A DNA stretch of 64,000 nt from Plectrocnemia conspersa (lineage: Eukaryota; Arthropoda; Insecta; Trichoptera; Polycentropodidae). Position numbers and translations under genes: made by a program. Every line of letters begins with the position of its first letter. Position 1 is the first letter of the stretch. The notes under the pieces were generated by a model. It searched no databases. It was not told where the DNA came from and was given only the letters and a program-made list of their open reading frames with translations. The stretch lies in NCBI GenBank assembly GCA_009617715.1, contig VTFK01000166.1, forward strand, positions 310,001-374,000, written 5' to 3'. Of this stretch, positions 9,963 to 20,900 are shown one piece after another.

Positions 9963-12900
9963 CTGTAAACAATATATTATAATTAGCAATTATGTAATGA
10001 TATGTTTTAATTAATGTGGTTAATTTCATATACATACACAACATGGTTTCTGATTTTCGATTTGGCGGTATTGTAGGTTTGCATCCATAAATCCACAAGT
10101 TTTTCCATGCTCATATTGTACCCAAACTTGTCCACAGAATTGAATATTTGTTTCCATATACTTAATACCTCTGAATTTCCCAAATCGTTGAATTTTTTTG
10201 CTCTAAATAGCTTAGTATCATTTGAAAGTCGATAAAATATCAACGTGCGGATATGATCAAAATCCAATATTGGATCTGGAAATCGATGAAATTTTATAAA
10301 AAAATGTTTATTAGGCTACTTCTTGAATTAAATAAATTACTGTGATATTGGGGGATACATCGGAATGGAAATTCAACTTCTTGGTTGTTACATTTCTGTT
10401 TAAGTACTTCATCCTCGTCCCACAACATTAAATACCAGGAAGACTGAAACAGTAATTTGATAAATTATTCTTAACATTATCCAAATATTTCATTATAATA
10501 TCATACCACTGGAGAGATCGGTGCGTTTTTGGTATGAAACACTGGCGGCATTTTCATTACGGCGGAATTAAAATCGTGCTGCGATATACACACAAACGGT
10601 TCTTGAAAATCTGTGTACTTAAAATTTGTCATCAATGCAATTAATATAGGACCTGAGAGAGCTCCTGAATATTTCCTACAATAAAAAATCTCTTCAAAGA
10701 AACGAAACAACAAAAAACTTAAAAACGCATTCAAAAATAAAATGTAAATTTCTGAGAAGAAAAATTCATATAGCTGTTGAGATGCAGATTTGACACTATA
10801 TACATTTAGATTCAAAATCTGCCGAAACTTTTATGTGAGAGATAAAATAATGCTTACGTCATATATCCTCGACTCATCACCAGCTTTTCAAAAGTGCGCT
10901 TCCGTGTCTCCCCCAGACCCAATGCTCTGCCTTCTTCAGATTGGAACAGGATCGGACACACAATCATTTTGCTATACATATTTTTCCTTACCTGTAAAAT
11001 CGTAACATAAATATTAATAGATGAAGTTAGATAATAATATATTATTTACAGTCCACAAAATATATTATAGAAACAGTCAATGTTTCATTTATATCATATT
11101 TGATATTTAATTTAGATTAATTCTAATACAACCCAAACTTTTGTATATATATTGATCACAGTATATATATTGGCAGTATTCGAAATTAAACTAAAATCAT
11201 AACACCTGGCTTAAAGATAATGTAACTATGAGATAGAACCTATACGAAGAAGTGAATGAATCTATATTTTTCCCCTTCTAGTGCTTAACGTCTTGTTCTG
11301 TAGGATATAGTTGCAAAAATTCCAGGAAGGTGTGACTTATCGATGGAGATTTAAATGAGTTATCTTAATATCTTCCTAAAAGTAAGTATTTTTTTCACTA
11401 GTACTCTTCAAAATGACAGAATTTATGTGATGAAAATTTATCATTATTTTTTGGCAAGTTCTGACCTCTTCAATTGATTGCTTAAGCTGGTACAGTTGCT
11501 AACAATGCAGTTCTATTTGAATATTTTCGGTTTGATCTCACTCAATGTTTACTGTTGATTGATTCGAATACAGATTTTTTGAGAATATATAATTGTTCTA
11601 AGCCGTCGCTTCCGGCCGCGCGCGCTTTAAAATGAAACATTATATGCTCCATCTTCTACTTTGTAAATCCTATCGCTTTGTATGTATGGTGTATAATAAT
11701 ATACGTAAAAAAAGGAAATATATTTAATTATAATAATAAAAATAAAAATTGAATTTGCTCCGTTGCTTTCCGAGGCACGGGTAATGCATTCTGTTGTTTC
11801 GACCAATGAAAAATAAGCATTCAAATATAAAACAAGATGGCTGACAGTAACGTGACAACAGTTGTAAATAATTATTATCGGATTGCAAATTAACTAGTTA
11901 TATAAAGTGGACCATAAGTCTTGGAAATTTCTGGAACTGGGGCTGGAAAAGAATATATATAAAAAGAACTATATAATACACACTTTCAATTCCTATCTCC
12001 TAAACAAATATAAATTAAAAAACACTATGGTACATATAAGATTCGAACCTTGATCTTTCAGGATAATAGTCACCGATTTATACCACTGGTCTATCGTGTT
12101 AATCGTGAGGAAACCATTGTCATAAATTAGCTGTGTGGCTAAATCTTCCACCGTTATAGTAAGATTTTGTTCTACTTCTGAGGACATCTAACTTTGACTC
12201 GTCATTAGATTGCTATGAAAATAATTTATTTGTACTACCCAAAGTTAATGAAGATAAACTCAAATATATATGTGAAATGAATAACACATACGTAAATTAA
12301 TAAATCATATTATCTATTATTGTAGTAATTAAAATGATGTTCACAGAGAGGAAATAGGACTCGGCATTGACTTTAATTCGAGGTGATTATCTAAATGTTT
12401 AGTGTTTGCTAATATAGCTAGGTCGTCATTTTTGTTATCACTCATTACTGTTTTCGCTTAGTGAGCTGCAACAATAGAAATGCAAACTAATCAAAACATA
12501 CGACAATATTTATTGCATAATATACAGAAGTTACTTGCTTCGATAAAATTAGTAACAACATAAAAAATAGCAATTAAGCATTTCCATGCGTTTAACTGTA
12601 CACTATATAAGTATTTTTAATATGTCAAAAAAATCAACCCTAACTCTTTATTGGTAAGATATTCTTAAATATTTCCAGGCTATTTTTAGATGCGGTACGA
12701 TACATGTTCATCTTTTCACTAGTCCGTTCAAAATTTCAATCAACTTTTTTTTTCGGTTTATTTGTTTCTGATCTGTTTCTGACCAAAGAGTTACACTTTT
12801 CATTTACTACAATGCACACTACAGAAGATTCAAAGCGGAAGTAGCGGAACCAAAATTGTATTTGGGTATTTTTTAAAATGAATATACACATTTTTGATTT

Positions 12901-13884
12901 CACTGTCAAATTTTAAGGGTTAATGAATAAGTGTAATTTTTAGATAAAATAGTGCATCAAGAAGAAAAACATAATATAATATATTCGCGCAATTTTAAGA
13001 TCCACAGATAAAGAAGAATAAACATTTTACTATATTTTGCTATCGTATATGAATTTCCTTCTTTAACTTAAATATAAAGAAATTAACAACACTTAGTTTT
13101 TTTAGTTTAGTACGATACTACACGAATCCATCGCGAAAATGCAGCCCCTAAGCAGGTGCCACCCGGGGGGCGCCTAGCTACGTCACTGGTCTGATGTATG
13201 TATATGAATAATTGGACAATAAATCTAATTTTTAAAATACAAGCACTTAAGAATAAATGATTTGACTCTTAGCAAATTTAAACGTTTAATTACATGCAAT
13301 TAATAAAAATATAACTTTTTAGATTTAAAATTAAAAATGTTAAGCAAATCACTTATTTTATTAAAATATCGAATACCACCAAATGCATACTAAAAAACAG
13401 TTATAAATAAACAAGTTTTAGTCGCAACTACTGATATGGTTATATATTATACATTCTATGTTCTTTATTGGAACAAAAAGTTAGAAAACTGTTAATATTG
13501 TCATTGAAATCACTGGCAAAAAAATTCTAAAAACTAAACTTATGACAGATTTACATTAAGTAAAAAAGTAAAAGAATCACAAACCTCCATTGCATCGAGA
13601 ATATCTTCAAATATAAAGCGCAATTCTGCATGGTATTCAAAATATGCATCACGACAAGAAACTGATATCATGATTTTCTCCCACAGCCACTGTACGCGTA
13701 TCAAGACTTCTTCGTGAGTTGTGTCAATTTTGCTGGCGATCTCACTGACTATCTGCATTATCTGCCAAAATTCCCTGTCAAGATACCTATACCACTTCCA
13801 CATAACCGGATATTCCTTGACCAGCTCGATCAATTTAAGAGTTTTGCACCTTGACCAATGCATTTTAATGTGCTGCGGAGCAAA
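9869..13884 (-). CDS. Unrecognised multi-exon gene, MADF-like domain protein (5' end not found)
   Basis: Exons in transcript order: 13884-13585, 10991-10858, 10675-10507, 10443-10341, 10275-10038, 9962-9869. All five junctions are GT-AG and in phase, giving 345 residues and a stop. The first exon resembles a MADF domain (LIELVKEYPVMWKWYRYLDR, then aromatic WQIM and VQWLWEKI positions). Exon 10275-10038 has a weaker MADF-like pattern (LIFYRLSNDTKLF, then VLSIWKQIF and LVDLWMQTYNTAKSKI). MADF domains bind DNA. Between them lie segments I cannot place (KRTFEKLVMSRGYMTKYSGA, PPVFHTKNAPISPVSSWYLM). More 5' exons are likely, because the first exon begins with an acceptor. The in-phase joins argue it is a real gene; the function is unknown. 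Confidence 0.6.
10038..10275 (-). CDS. MADF-like gene exon with second, weaker MADF-like segment
   Basis: Acceptor GATTTCCAG. Of two possible donors only GTATGT after position 10038 keeps phase with the last exon. It encodes PILDFDHIRTLIFYRLSNDT through SMEKLVDLWMQTYNTAKSKI. The spacing of leucine, phenylalanine and tryptophan is MADF-like, but less convincingly than the first exon. Confidence 0.6.
10341..10443 (-). CDS. MADF-like gene exon
   Basis: Acceptor CAG ending at 10444, donor GTAATT. It encodes SSWYLMLWDEDEVLKQKCNN and QEVEFPFRCIPQYH. Two tryptophans and an acidic turn; no match recognised. Confidence 0.6.
10507..10675 (-). CDS. MADF-like gene exon
   Basis: Acceptor TTTATTGTAG, donor GTATGA. 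It encodes KYSGALSGPILIALMTNFKY and then TDFQEPFVCISQHDF through FHTKNAPISPV. Joined in phase on both sides. Confidence 0.6.
10858..10991 (-). CDS. MADF-like gene exon
   Basis: Acceptor GATTTTACAG, donor GTAAGC. It encodes VRKNMYSKMIVCPILFQSEE and then GRALGLGETRKRTFEKLVMS, ending RGYMT across the junction. GC content is higher than in the flanking DNA. Confidence 0.6.
11590..11950 (+). repeat. Third, partial copy of the 2.1-kb dispersed repeat
   Basis: Similar to the left ends of the copies at 24838 and 38580: shared start ATAATTGTTCTA, TGTAAATC..TATCGCT, a CCAAT box with flanks (CGACCAATGAAAAATAAG) and the block ATGGCTGACAGTAACGTGAC at 11838-11857. Similarity fades near 11950. It lies inside an intron of the MADF-like gene. 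Confidence 0.65.
11975..12130 (-). repeat. tRNA-derived SINE (copy 1)
   Basis: On the minus strand a box A-like TAGACCAGTGG (complement of 12083-12093) precedes a box B GGTTCGAATC (complement of 12040-12049) at about tRNA spacing, followed by a body shared with the copy at 33925. No cloverleaf survives. Confidence 0.55.
12190..13540. other. AT-rich intron sequence with one hAT-like terminus
   Basis: No open frame with family resemblance. At 13160-13186 a GC-rich patch (CACCCGGGGGGCGCCTAGCT, then ACGTCACTG) reads, on the minus strand, CAGTGACGTAGCTAGG. This resembles terminal inverted repeats of some insect hAT elements. No partner end was found. Confidence 0.35.
13585..13884 (-). CDS. MADF-like gene: first traced exon
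   Basis: Acceptor TTTTAATTTCAG ends at 13885 and donor GTTTGT starts at 13584. Exactly 100 codons, phase 0 both ends, starting FAPQHIKMHWSRCKTLKLIE. The core LIELVKEYPVMW followed by a tryptophan-spaced helix fits the MADF/Myb-SANT-like fold. If 13863 (ATG) were the start the exon would be the first coding one, but the perfect upstream acceptor suggests otherwise. Confidence 0.6.
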
Positions 13885-14009
13885 CTGAAATTAAAACAAT
13901 ATTAAAACAAGGTTTATCAACACAATGATGTAAATATTATAATGCTTTTATAAGAGTGAACACTCTGAAACATTTTCATACCATCAGCATGTATATGTGT
14001 ATATATTAT

Positions 14010-14112
14010 ATATACATGATACAGCGAAGGAAGATCAGAGGACTAAAATTGGGTCCCTGCGGTACTCCACAACAATGGAAATACTCGTCACAGCGACACA
14101 TTATTCATTCTA
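14010..14112 (-). pseudogene. LINE reverse transcriptase remnant
   Basis: On the minus strand a short frame reads CGVPQGPNFSPLIFLRC, the conserved reverse-transcriptase motif before the YADD box. No longer open frame surrounds it. Confidence 0.55.
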
Positions 14113-15039
14113 ATTTTTCTATTATCTCTGCCATTTTAACCAAAATTAAGTTATGTATGTGGTAATGATATATATAAAAAAATACCATTTTTCTGTATAT
14201 TTTTTTTTAACATAAATTGCTAAAAGTATTTGAAAGTCAATGATAAAGTTGAACTGATATGTTAATAACATTTTTTGATTAGTGTATGAACTAAATATTA
14301 TTTTTTTGCAGCTTTGTAATAATATAGAAATTTGGTAAATAAGCTTAGAAAAATATGGAAAATCCAGTATACATACTATAAATAATAAAAATATTATTAC
14401 TAAATTGGGTTTAATGAAAGAAAAGCAATTAAGATATATTAATCATATTTTCAGGATCGACTGTAGCTTGTTTAGTGTCACCTGTATGGTAGCTACAGAG
14501 CAAAGAGTATAATAGTAACCAACTAAATTGTGCAAATAACCAATTATAGCGACGAGGTACAGAGAGTAAAATGTATGGATACGATGAGATTATTTAGGTC
14601 GCTCTAATCACTGTCATTGTTGAGTCACTCAACTATCAAGAAAGCTAAAAAATATTTTTAACGTTTTATTATGCTAGCATCAAAAACACATTATAAATTT
14701 CAATGCAAAAAAAATGTTATTGTTATATATATTGCACAATCAAAATATCACCGATTGACAATTAACAATGGCAAAATCGATGAATATTTTTATAATTATT
14801 TGTTAAATTTCATCATATTTGATTATCGTCTATCGCAAAATTAAATATTTGACTGATTTTTCAATTTCAGATTGTGATTAATTGTGTTTAGTCAAAGTCA
14901 AACTATTATTTATGTTGTAAATATTCTAATAATTTGTAAATTCTGATTGTGTTTCAGCCAAATATGTAATTATTATCGTTGTTTTACAAGCTCAAAAGTT
15001 TTTTTTTTCTAGCGTTTAAATTTAGACTTCTGCTTATGA

Positions 15040-15260
15040 TTATGAGCCTTTACAACCCAACCCGATAAGAATGTTTTCTGAATGGAATTTCAATCAGTTG
15101 ATACTCCTTCTCTCACTTTTGTTCACGATATACAATAGATTGGCAATAATGCAGAAGTCCTTATCGCTTATTCCTGATTACATTCTCGTCATTATCTTAT
15201 GTTGCACTTTATCAAACGCCTTTTCAGTCGATGAAACATAAATAAACATCTACCTTATCA
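15040..15260 (-). pseudogene. LINE reverse transcriptase remnant (second family)
   Basis: On the minus strand, with stops, the translation includes STEKAFDKVQHKIMTRM and DKDFCIIANLLYIVNKSERR. This matches the 'FEKAFDRVQH..' block of insect endonuclease/reverse-transcriptase elements. It is probably the same family as the split copy at 44870-47450. Confidence 0.6.
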
Positions 15261-15879
15261 ATAGTACATAAAAAAATAGAATTGGTTTATATTTATATAA
15301 TATTCACAAACATGCTTCGTGTATACAATATACACTCGTTGCATTTTACATATAGCGCTGACTACAGTCGACAACATATCAATAATTCTAGTTCACAAAT
15401 GAAAAATACTCAAATTATAATTTTATTCAATGTTTATGCTGTTTCCTCTATTTTTATTTTTCGCTTAAATTGCAAAATGTATCTTAATTTTTTTCTCCCA
15501 CATAATAACCACAAACATTTTATTGTATGTTCTTATTTTTTATCAAATTATAGCTCATAACTAATAGTAAACATGAAAATGGTTATAGACCAGTAACACG
15601 TATATATATTATATATAATTAGTATGTCTGTTAAATTATTTATATTATTGAAATAAACGTATAAAAAAATCAGTACCTGAAGTTATAAATTTTATCTTAT
15701 AAATTGTATTTTTTCAGAAAATGAAGCAGAATATTAAATGGATTGTATTATATGGTAGCTATTTTTCATTATATCAATGAGATTAATCTATCAATTAATG
15801 GACTCAATTGAAATATTATAAACTTCCTTGGCTAAGTTAATAATCTATAAAAAAAGAGTAGAGGCTCCCTCGCTAGTCA

Positions 15880-16330
15880 ATCTATATATTTCTACAATAA
15901 TATTCATTTGATTAAGATTCATAGTATTTCATTAAATAACATGCATTTTTCTGGCCAAACTACTGTTTAGAATCCACGTCATAAGCAATAAAATTGTGCC
16001 GTCGCTGTAGAAACGCTCTTTTTATAACACGATTACGACTTAAAATAAATAAGAATCAAATGAAGTATATCTAAGCAGAATTTTGACAAATATGAGAACG
16101 AAAAAAATAATTATCTATTCTGAGAAATCAAAAATTCACGTCAAAAGCTATAAAATCGTGCTGTCGTGTGGAAACGCTCGGTTGTCTAGAGTTGATAGTA
16201 AGACTTTTTATATATTTTAAATCTAATAAATGAGAATCGAATGAAGAAAGCATAACTAAATCGAATTTTGAGCAATATGAGAGCCAAAAAAACAATTATC
16301 TATTCTCAGAAGTCAAAATCCACGTTCTGT
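15880..16330 (+). repeat. Dispersed repeat with ~170-bp units (copy 2)
   Basis: Same organisation as copy 1: ATTCATAGTATTTCATTAAA leader, then two units starting near ATAAGCAATAAAATTGTGCC (15982) and AAAGCTATAAAATCGTGC (16143). Diverged by many substitutions. Confidence 0.65.
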
Positions 16331-17137
16331 ACGATAAGCTAGTTTTCGCGTCTAGCGTCATTGAGTGCCCTAAAGAGTCACGGGCGCGTCCCTTATTCTA
16401 TCATACATCAGCGCTTGAGGACGCTCCTCTTACAAATATATGTGGAATGTTTCTCATCTATTTTAGTGCACCTTAACTGTATTTTATATTTAAAAAATAT
16501 ATATAATAGCCATGACATGTAAGATTTGTAATAAAATTTAATAAAATTAACACATCTATAAATAGACAAGAATCGTAAATGATATTTTTATTTATTTTTG
16601 TACTCAATTTCGACGATTTGTCAGGATCACATCTTACTTAAGTAATTTTTGTTACTTGCGGTTTCCATTTTCTCAATTGAGTTATCTGCAATTCAGCTAT
16701 ATCCTGTACAGAATCAGTATCTTTTTTCGGAACCATAAATAGGTTTTATACCTTTCACACTTAACAGCGAGGTGGAAAATGTTAGCGGATAGCTTAACAG
16801 GTTTTACTTTAGAAACGTCGGAAAAATTATATTCAATGTCTAATTAAGTTAAAATGAGAAATCATTTAAGTTATTGACCTTTGGTTTATTCGATCTCGCG
16901 ATTAAAAATGACGTTTAACGATATCCCGACAGGGTTTCCATTTGTCATTTCTCACGTTTCTTATAATATCGTATGACATCATACAATACATAATTTTAAT
17001 TAGCAAATCAATGTCAAAAGTATGAATTCAGGATCAATAACATAATTATTATAATAGTATACAGAAGATTTTAAATGAATTATAGAAAAAGTAATTCGTA
17101 CAAATGATTATTATAGTTTTAAAAACTATACCTTTAA

Positions 17138-17365
17138 CCCTTTGAGTAGTATCGCCGTATATGTACGGTGATCGATCTTTCACCGTTTTGAGATACCCCA
17201 GATAGTATATAGCCTATGAAATAATACTTAGATTTTTTCCTCTATTTACTATTATAAATATATAACAACAGAAATTATTATGGAAATATACATTAAATTA
17301 ACTCACTCCCAGGTGTGTACTAACAAATTAACAAATGTGTAAAAATTAACTCGCTTCTCAAAGGG
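17138..17365. mobile_element. Short TTAA-flanked MITE (piggyBac-like, 228 bp)
   Basis: TTAA lies on both sides (17134-17137 and 17366-17369). Terminal inverted repeats CCCTTTGAG and CTCAAAGGG are perfect over 9 bp. Just inside the left end is GTATCGCCGTATATGTACGG. The element at 60845-62978 has the same ends and internal edge blocks (ATCGCCGTA.A.GTACGGTG, ACTAACAAATTAAC) but is 2.1 kb long. Confidence 0.85.
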
Positions 17366-17410
17366 TTAAACGTAATGCCTTTTAATATTGCAGGTGCAAT
17401 TTTAGCTTTG

Positions 17411-17880
17411 TAGCTCTTTCAGGGGGTGCAAAAGTTAGCCAGTCAGCGGTCGTTTTCTAAATATTTGGATTTCTTTAAGATTCAACCAAATTCAATATGG
17501 AGGCGGGACAAATATCGAAATATAATACACGTCGAAAGCAATAAAATCATGCCGTCGCAGTGGAAACGCTCGGTTATTTATCGTTCATATCAAGATGTTT
17601 ATAATAATATTACGACTAACAATACGTGTGAATCAAATGAAACATATCTAAGCCGAATTTTGACAAATAGGAGAGCGCAAAAAACAATTATCAAATTTCA
17701 GAAGTCAAAAATTCACGTCAAAAGCAATAAAATCGTGTCGGCGCCGTCGCAGTGGGGAACGCTTGGTAACGAGCGTTCCCACTGCGACGGTGCTACAATA
17801 CGATTTTATTGCTTTTGACGTGAATTTTTGCCTTCTGAGAAGTGTTTTTGCGCCCTCTTATTGACCAAAATTTGATCAAT
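17411..17880. repeat. Dispersed ~170-bp-unit repeat forming a large palindrome (copy 3)
   Basis: Two units point toward each other. Arm one ends GCAGTGGGGAACGCTTGG near 17765, arm two restarts AGCGTTCCCACTGCGACGG at 17771. Pairing runs outwards for about 100 bp on each side (TTCACGTCAAAAGCAATAAA against its complement). A stem-loop of this size is visible at sequence level. Confidence 0.75.
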
Positions 17881-17944
17881 ACTCTCATATCAGAAGTCCG
17901 TTGTAATATCGGTAATGATAACATTTGTATGAACAGATGGAAAA

Positions 17945-19240
17945 TATAAAAAAGCAACCGCTTCCCTCTTCACACCAATACTGATCCAGCTGAAAAAAAC
18001 AACTCCGACACATAGAGCGGGATACTGATTTTTTTTAAGTTTCACGAAATTTGGTTCATATACATGTTTAGTTTACAGTTTTCTGAAGACTAAATATCTG
18101 TATGTGTTTAACTATAGTCACGAATTTTGTCAAAGATTAAAAAACAGAAAAATTAAAATATGTACGTCAAAGAATATTTTTTTAATATGTATGTCAAAGA
18201 GCAAATTGTAGAATCAACCGCTTCTCTCTCCACACGATTCCTAGTACAGTTCAAAAAAAAAACTAAAATATGTATGTGAAAGAATATTTTCACATATAAA
18301 TCCTGACTTACAAAAAAAATTACAACGTACTGCAATGCAACGAAATGTGAAGCAGCGCTGACTCTTCACAATTCTAAACAAAGAAATGCAGTTTTCGCAA
18401 TTTACCAAAAAGTATGCCATTTCATAACAATAACAAAACATGGACTTTGACTCAGATTTGCCGAGTAAGTGACACGTCACCGAGCGTTCCCACTGTGACG
18501 GCGCTGACACGATTTTATTGCTTGTGATGGATTTTTGACTTATGAAGAGTGAGAAGTGTTTTTGAGCTCTCCTGTTGACCAAAATTTGATTTGAAAACTC
18601 TTTGATCAATAGTCATATCAGAAGTCCGTTGTAATATCGGTAATGATAGCATCATATTTAAAAAAAACTAGTTTTATATGAACTTCAAAGTAAAAAAATA
18701 CGTTGATGACAAATAAAAAAAAGCAACCGCTTCCCTCTTCACGCCAATTCTGTCGCTCGATTTTGACGATGTTCGTAAAATTAATAAGATAAGAATCATA
18801 TATAAGTTTGTATGAACTTCAAACCAAGAGAAGCCGCTGATCAACGATAGATCGAGAATCAACCGCTTCCCTCTCCACACGAACCCTGATCCAGTTCAAA
18901 GGAAACAACCCTGACATCAATTAAATCTTTTTATATAACTAGAGTCACAAATGTTGTCAATGATTGAAAAATACGGAATAATTAAAACTAAAATATGTAT
19001 GTCAAATAATTATTTCACACATAAATCTTGACTTACAAAGCTGAACGGGTGACACTACAACATAAAAAAAGCAATGCTTTAAAATGAAATGTGGATCAAC
19101 GCTGAATATACACAATTTTAGACAAAGAAATTGCAGTTGCATCGAAAATGGTGCTTTTGAAAAACTATAACAAAACGTGGACTTTGACTCAGATTTACCG
19201 AAAAAGTTGACGAAACGTATGATTCATAAGTTATCCGAGT
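17945..19240. repeat. Tandem ~900-bp repeat with recurrent AACCGCTTCCCTCT motif (includes copy 4)
   Basis: The motif CAACCGCTTCCCTCT (one copy has CTCTCT) followed by a CAC-rich stretch recurs near 17956, 18217, 18723 and 18861. Two long stretches, about 17955-18465 and 18857-19235, align throughout: GGACTTTGACTCAGATTT occurs in both near 18441 and 19179. At 18465-18660 a reverse copy of the ~170-bp unit interrupts them. No coding content. Confidence 0.65.
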
Positions 19241-19629
19241 TAAACGAATTAAAAGTAAAAGCTTACCTTTTATTTCAAATTTAAGGGTTGTTGTAGAGGC
19301 TTCAAGGGGTCAATGGCATATGCTCAACAAAATACAGGAACTATTTAACTTATGAGAATCAGTGTAGTCAGCGATCCAAAAGTTTCTTATTACCGGTGTA
19401 GTTCCGCGATTGATTGATGATAATACGTGTAAAACTAAAAACATAATTAACAATGTAAAGATCGACAAAAAATGTGTAAAGATATAACAAAAAAATAGTA
19501 CTTACCTAAATGTTATAAACGCGGTGAAACTTGAACAAAGGGTGCAAAAGCGTTCGGGATCGAAGCGGTTGCTTCCACGGCTTCAAGCAGTCGACTGACG
19601 TATGACACATTTGAATGTAGCAAAATCGC

Positions 19630-19678
19630 GGCAATAGACAATCGATCGATTTTTAACGATTGATTGATTGTCTATGCC
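19630..19678. repeat. Short inverted repeat (hairpin)
   Basis: ATAGACAATCGATCGAT and ATTGATTGATTGTCTAT pair with two mismatches around a short AT-rich loop. Possibly the end-to-end remnant of a small inverted-repeat element. Confidence 0.5.
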
Positions 19679-19699
19679 TCATTAGTTAAGCAAAATAAC

Positions 19700-20900
19700 G
19701 AGCAATTAATTATTGTCTTAAAATAATTTTATCTCAGGTGTAATTATATATTATATTACCAATAAAATGTGAATATCGGCTGGAAAAATTTGGAGATATA
19801 TCTATAAAATAAAAAATGATTAAACCCTCAATTACAGTTGCCATATCGAATATAACGCCAAATTTTTAAACTGAGATTGCCTTTTAAATTTAAAAAATAT
19901 TAATTATATTTTCATACTTTGTAAGCAAACCTAAATTATTATTTGTAGTTTGTACATTAACTCCACATACGTATAATAGTATTAATTTAATTTAATCAAA
20001 GTATAATTATTAATAAAATTGTTTCTGAGGTATAAGCCTAGTATGTATATGTATATTACTAATTTCCGAGAACTTCAAAAGTCTTGAAATTCACTTCAGA
20101 TTCAGATGGTTTAGTTTCAGTTAACTGCAGAAACTTTCTGTTTTATTAAATGATATAATAATAGCTAAAAATGTGAGCCGCAAAACTATGAATATTAAAT
20201 AAATATATTAATAAATTTTATATGAACAAACTATTAAAATTACCAATTGATTTTATAGCAGATCTAGCTAAAATTTTAGCCGCACAGACAACTTTAATTA
20301 GCGAAACTTTAAATCTCCTTAACTAATATTTTTCTGATAGTATTATTTTATGTCAATAATACTATATATTATATATAAAAAATAATGTATTAAAATGGCT
20401 CTTTCATTAAAACGCTAGTGTAATTTTTTAAATCCTTGCTTAAAACACAAAAATTAGATTAGTCGAATGAACATTTAAAAACATTTAAGATGTAAAAAAT
20501 AACCTAATTAAATTATAAATAAAAATATATATAAATTTAATCTCGAGTCACTTTTGACCCGGCTTATGACTTTATAAATCAATATAATTTGTTGACAATA
20601 TTGTTTTTGCACTTTTTATTCTGCACCATATAAATAGCACTGCCACTGCCACTCCTATTAAAACTATGTCTAAACTAATTCTAAGAAGGATGAATAATAA
20701 TTAAGCTTAGATACTAATTAGGTCTACATAATAATATGTATATTAATCAGTGAATAATTATATATTCACATGTTATATCACATTCAAAAATCTATATATT
20801 TAAAGTGTCAGATTATTGTTTAATAAGATATCAATAATCAAAATTATTGTGAATATACTTATCTTTTCAGTGTTATAAATATGTCAAAGCGCAATTCTCG
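19700..20900. other. AT-rich spacer, nothing recognised
   Basis: No open frame, repeat match or RNA-like structure could be supported. Base composition is near the AT maximum of the window. Confidence 0.5.

Noticed and set aside
12040..12100. Functional tRNA gene on the minus strand
   Set aside because: Box-like motifs are present but no acceptor stem or cloverleaf can be drawn; it fits a SINE head.
13160..13190. CpG-rich promoter of the MADF-like gene
   Set aside because: The patch is too short and reads as a transposon terminus (CAGTGACGTAGCTAGG).
15282..15560. 92-codon plus-strand frame
   Set aside because: Tyr/Phe/Asn-rich random-looking translation in AT-rich spacer; no start context or homology.
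17945..19240. CRISPR-like array because of the recurrent motif
   Set aside because: Spacing is irregular (about 260, 500 and 140 bp), repeats are imperfect, and this is an animal genome.
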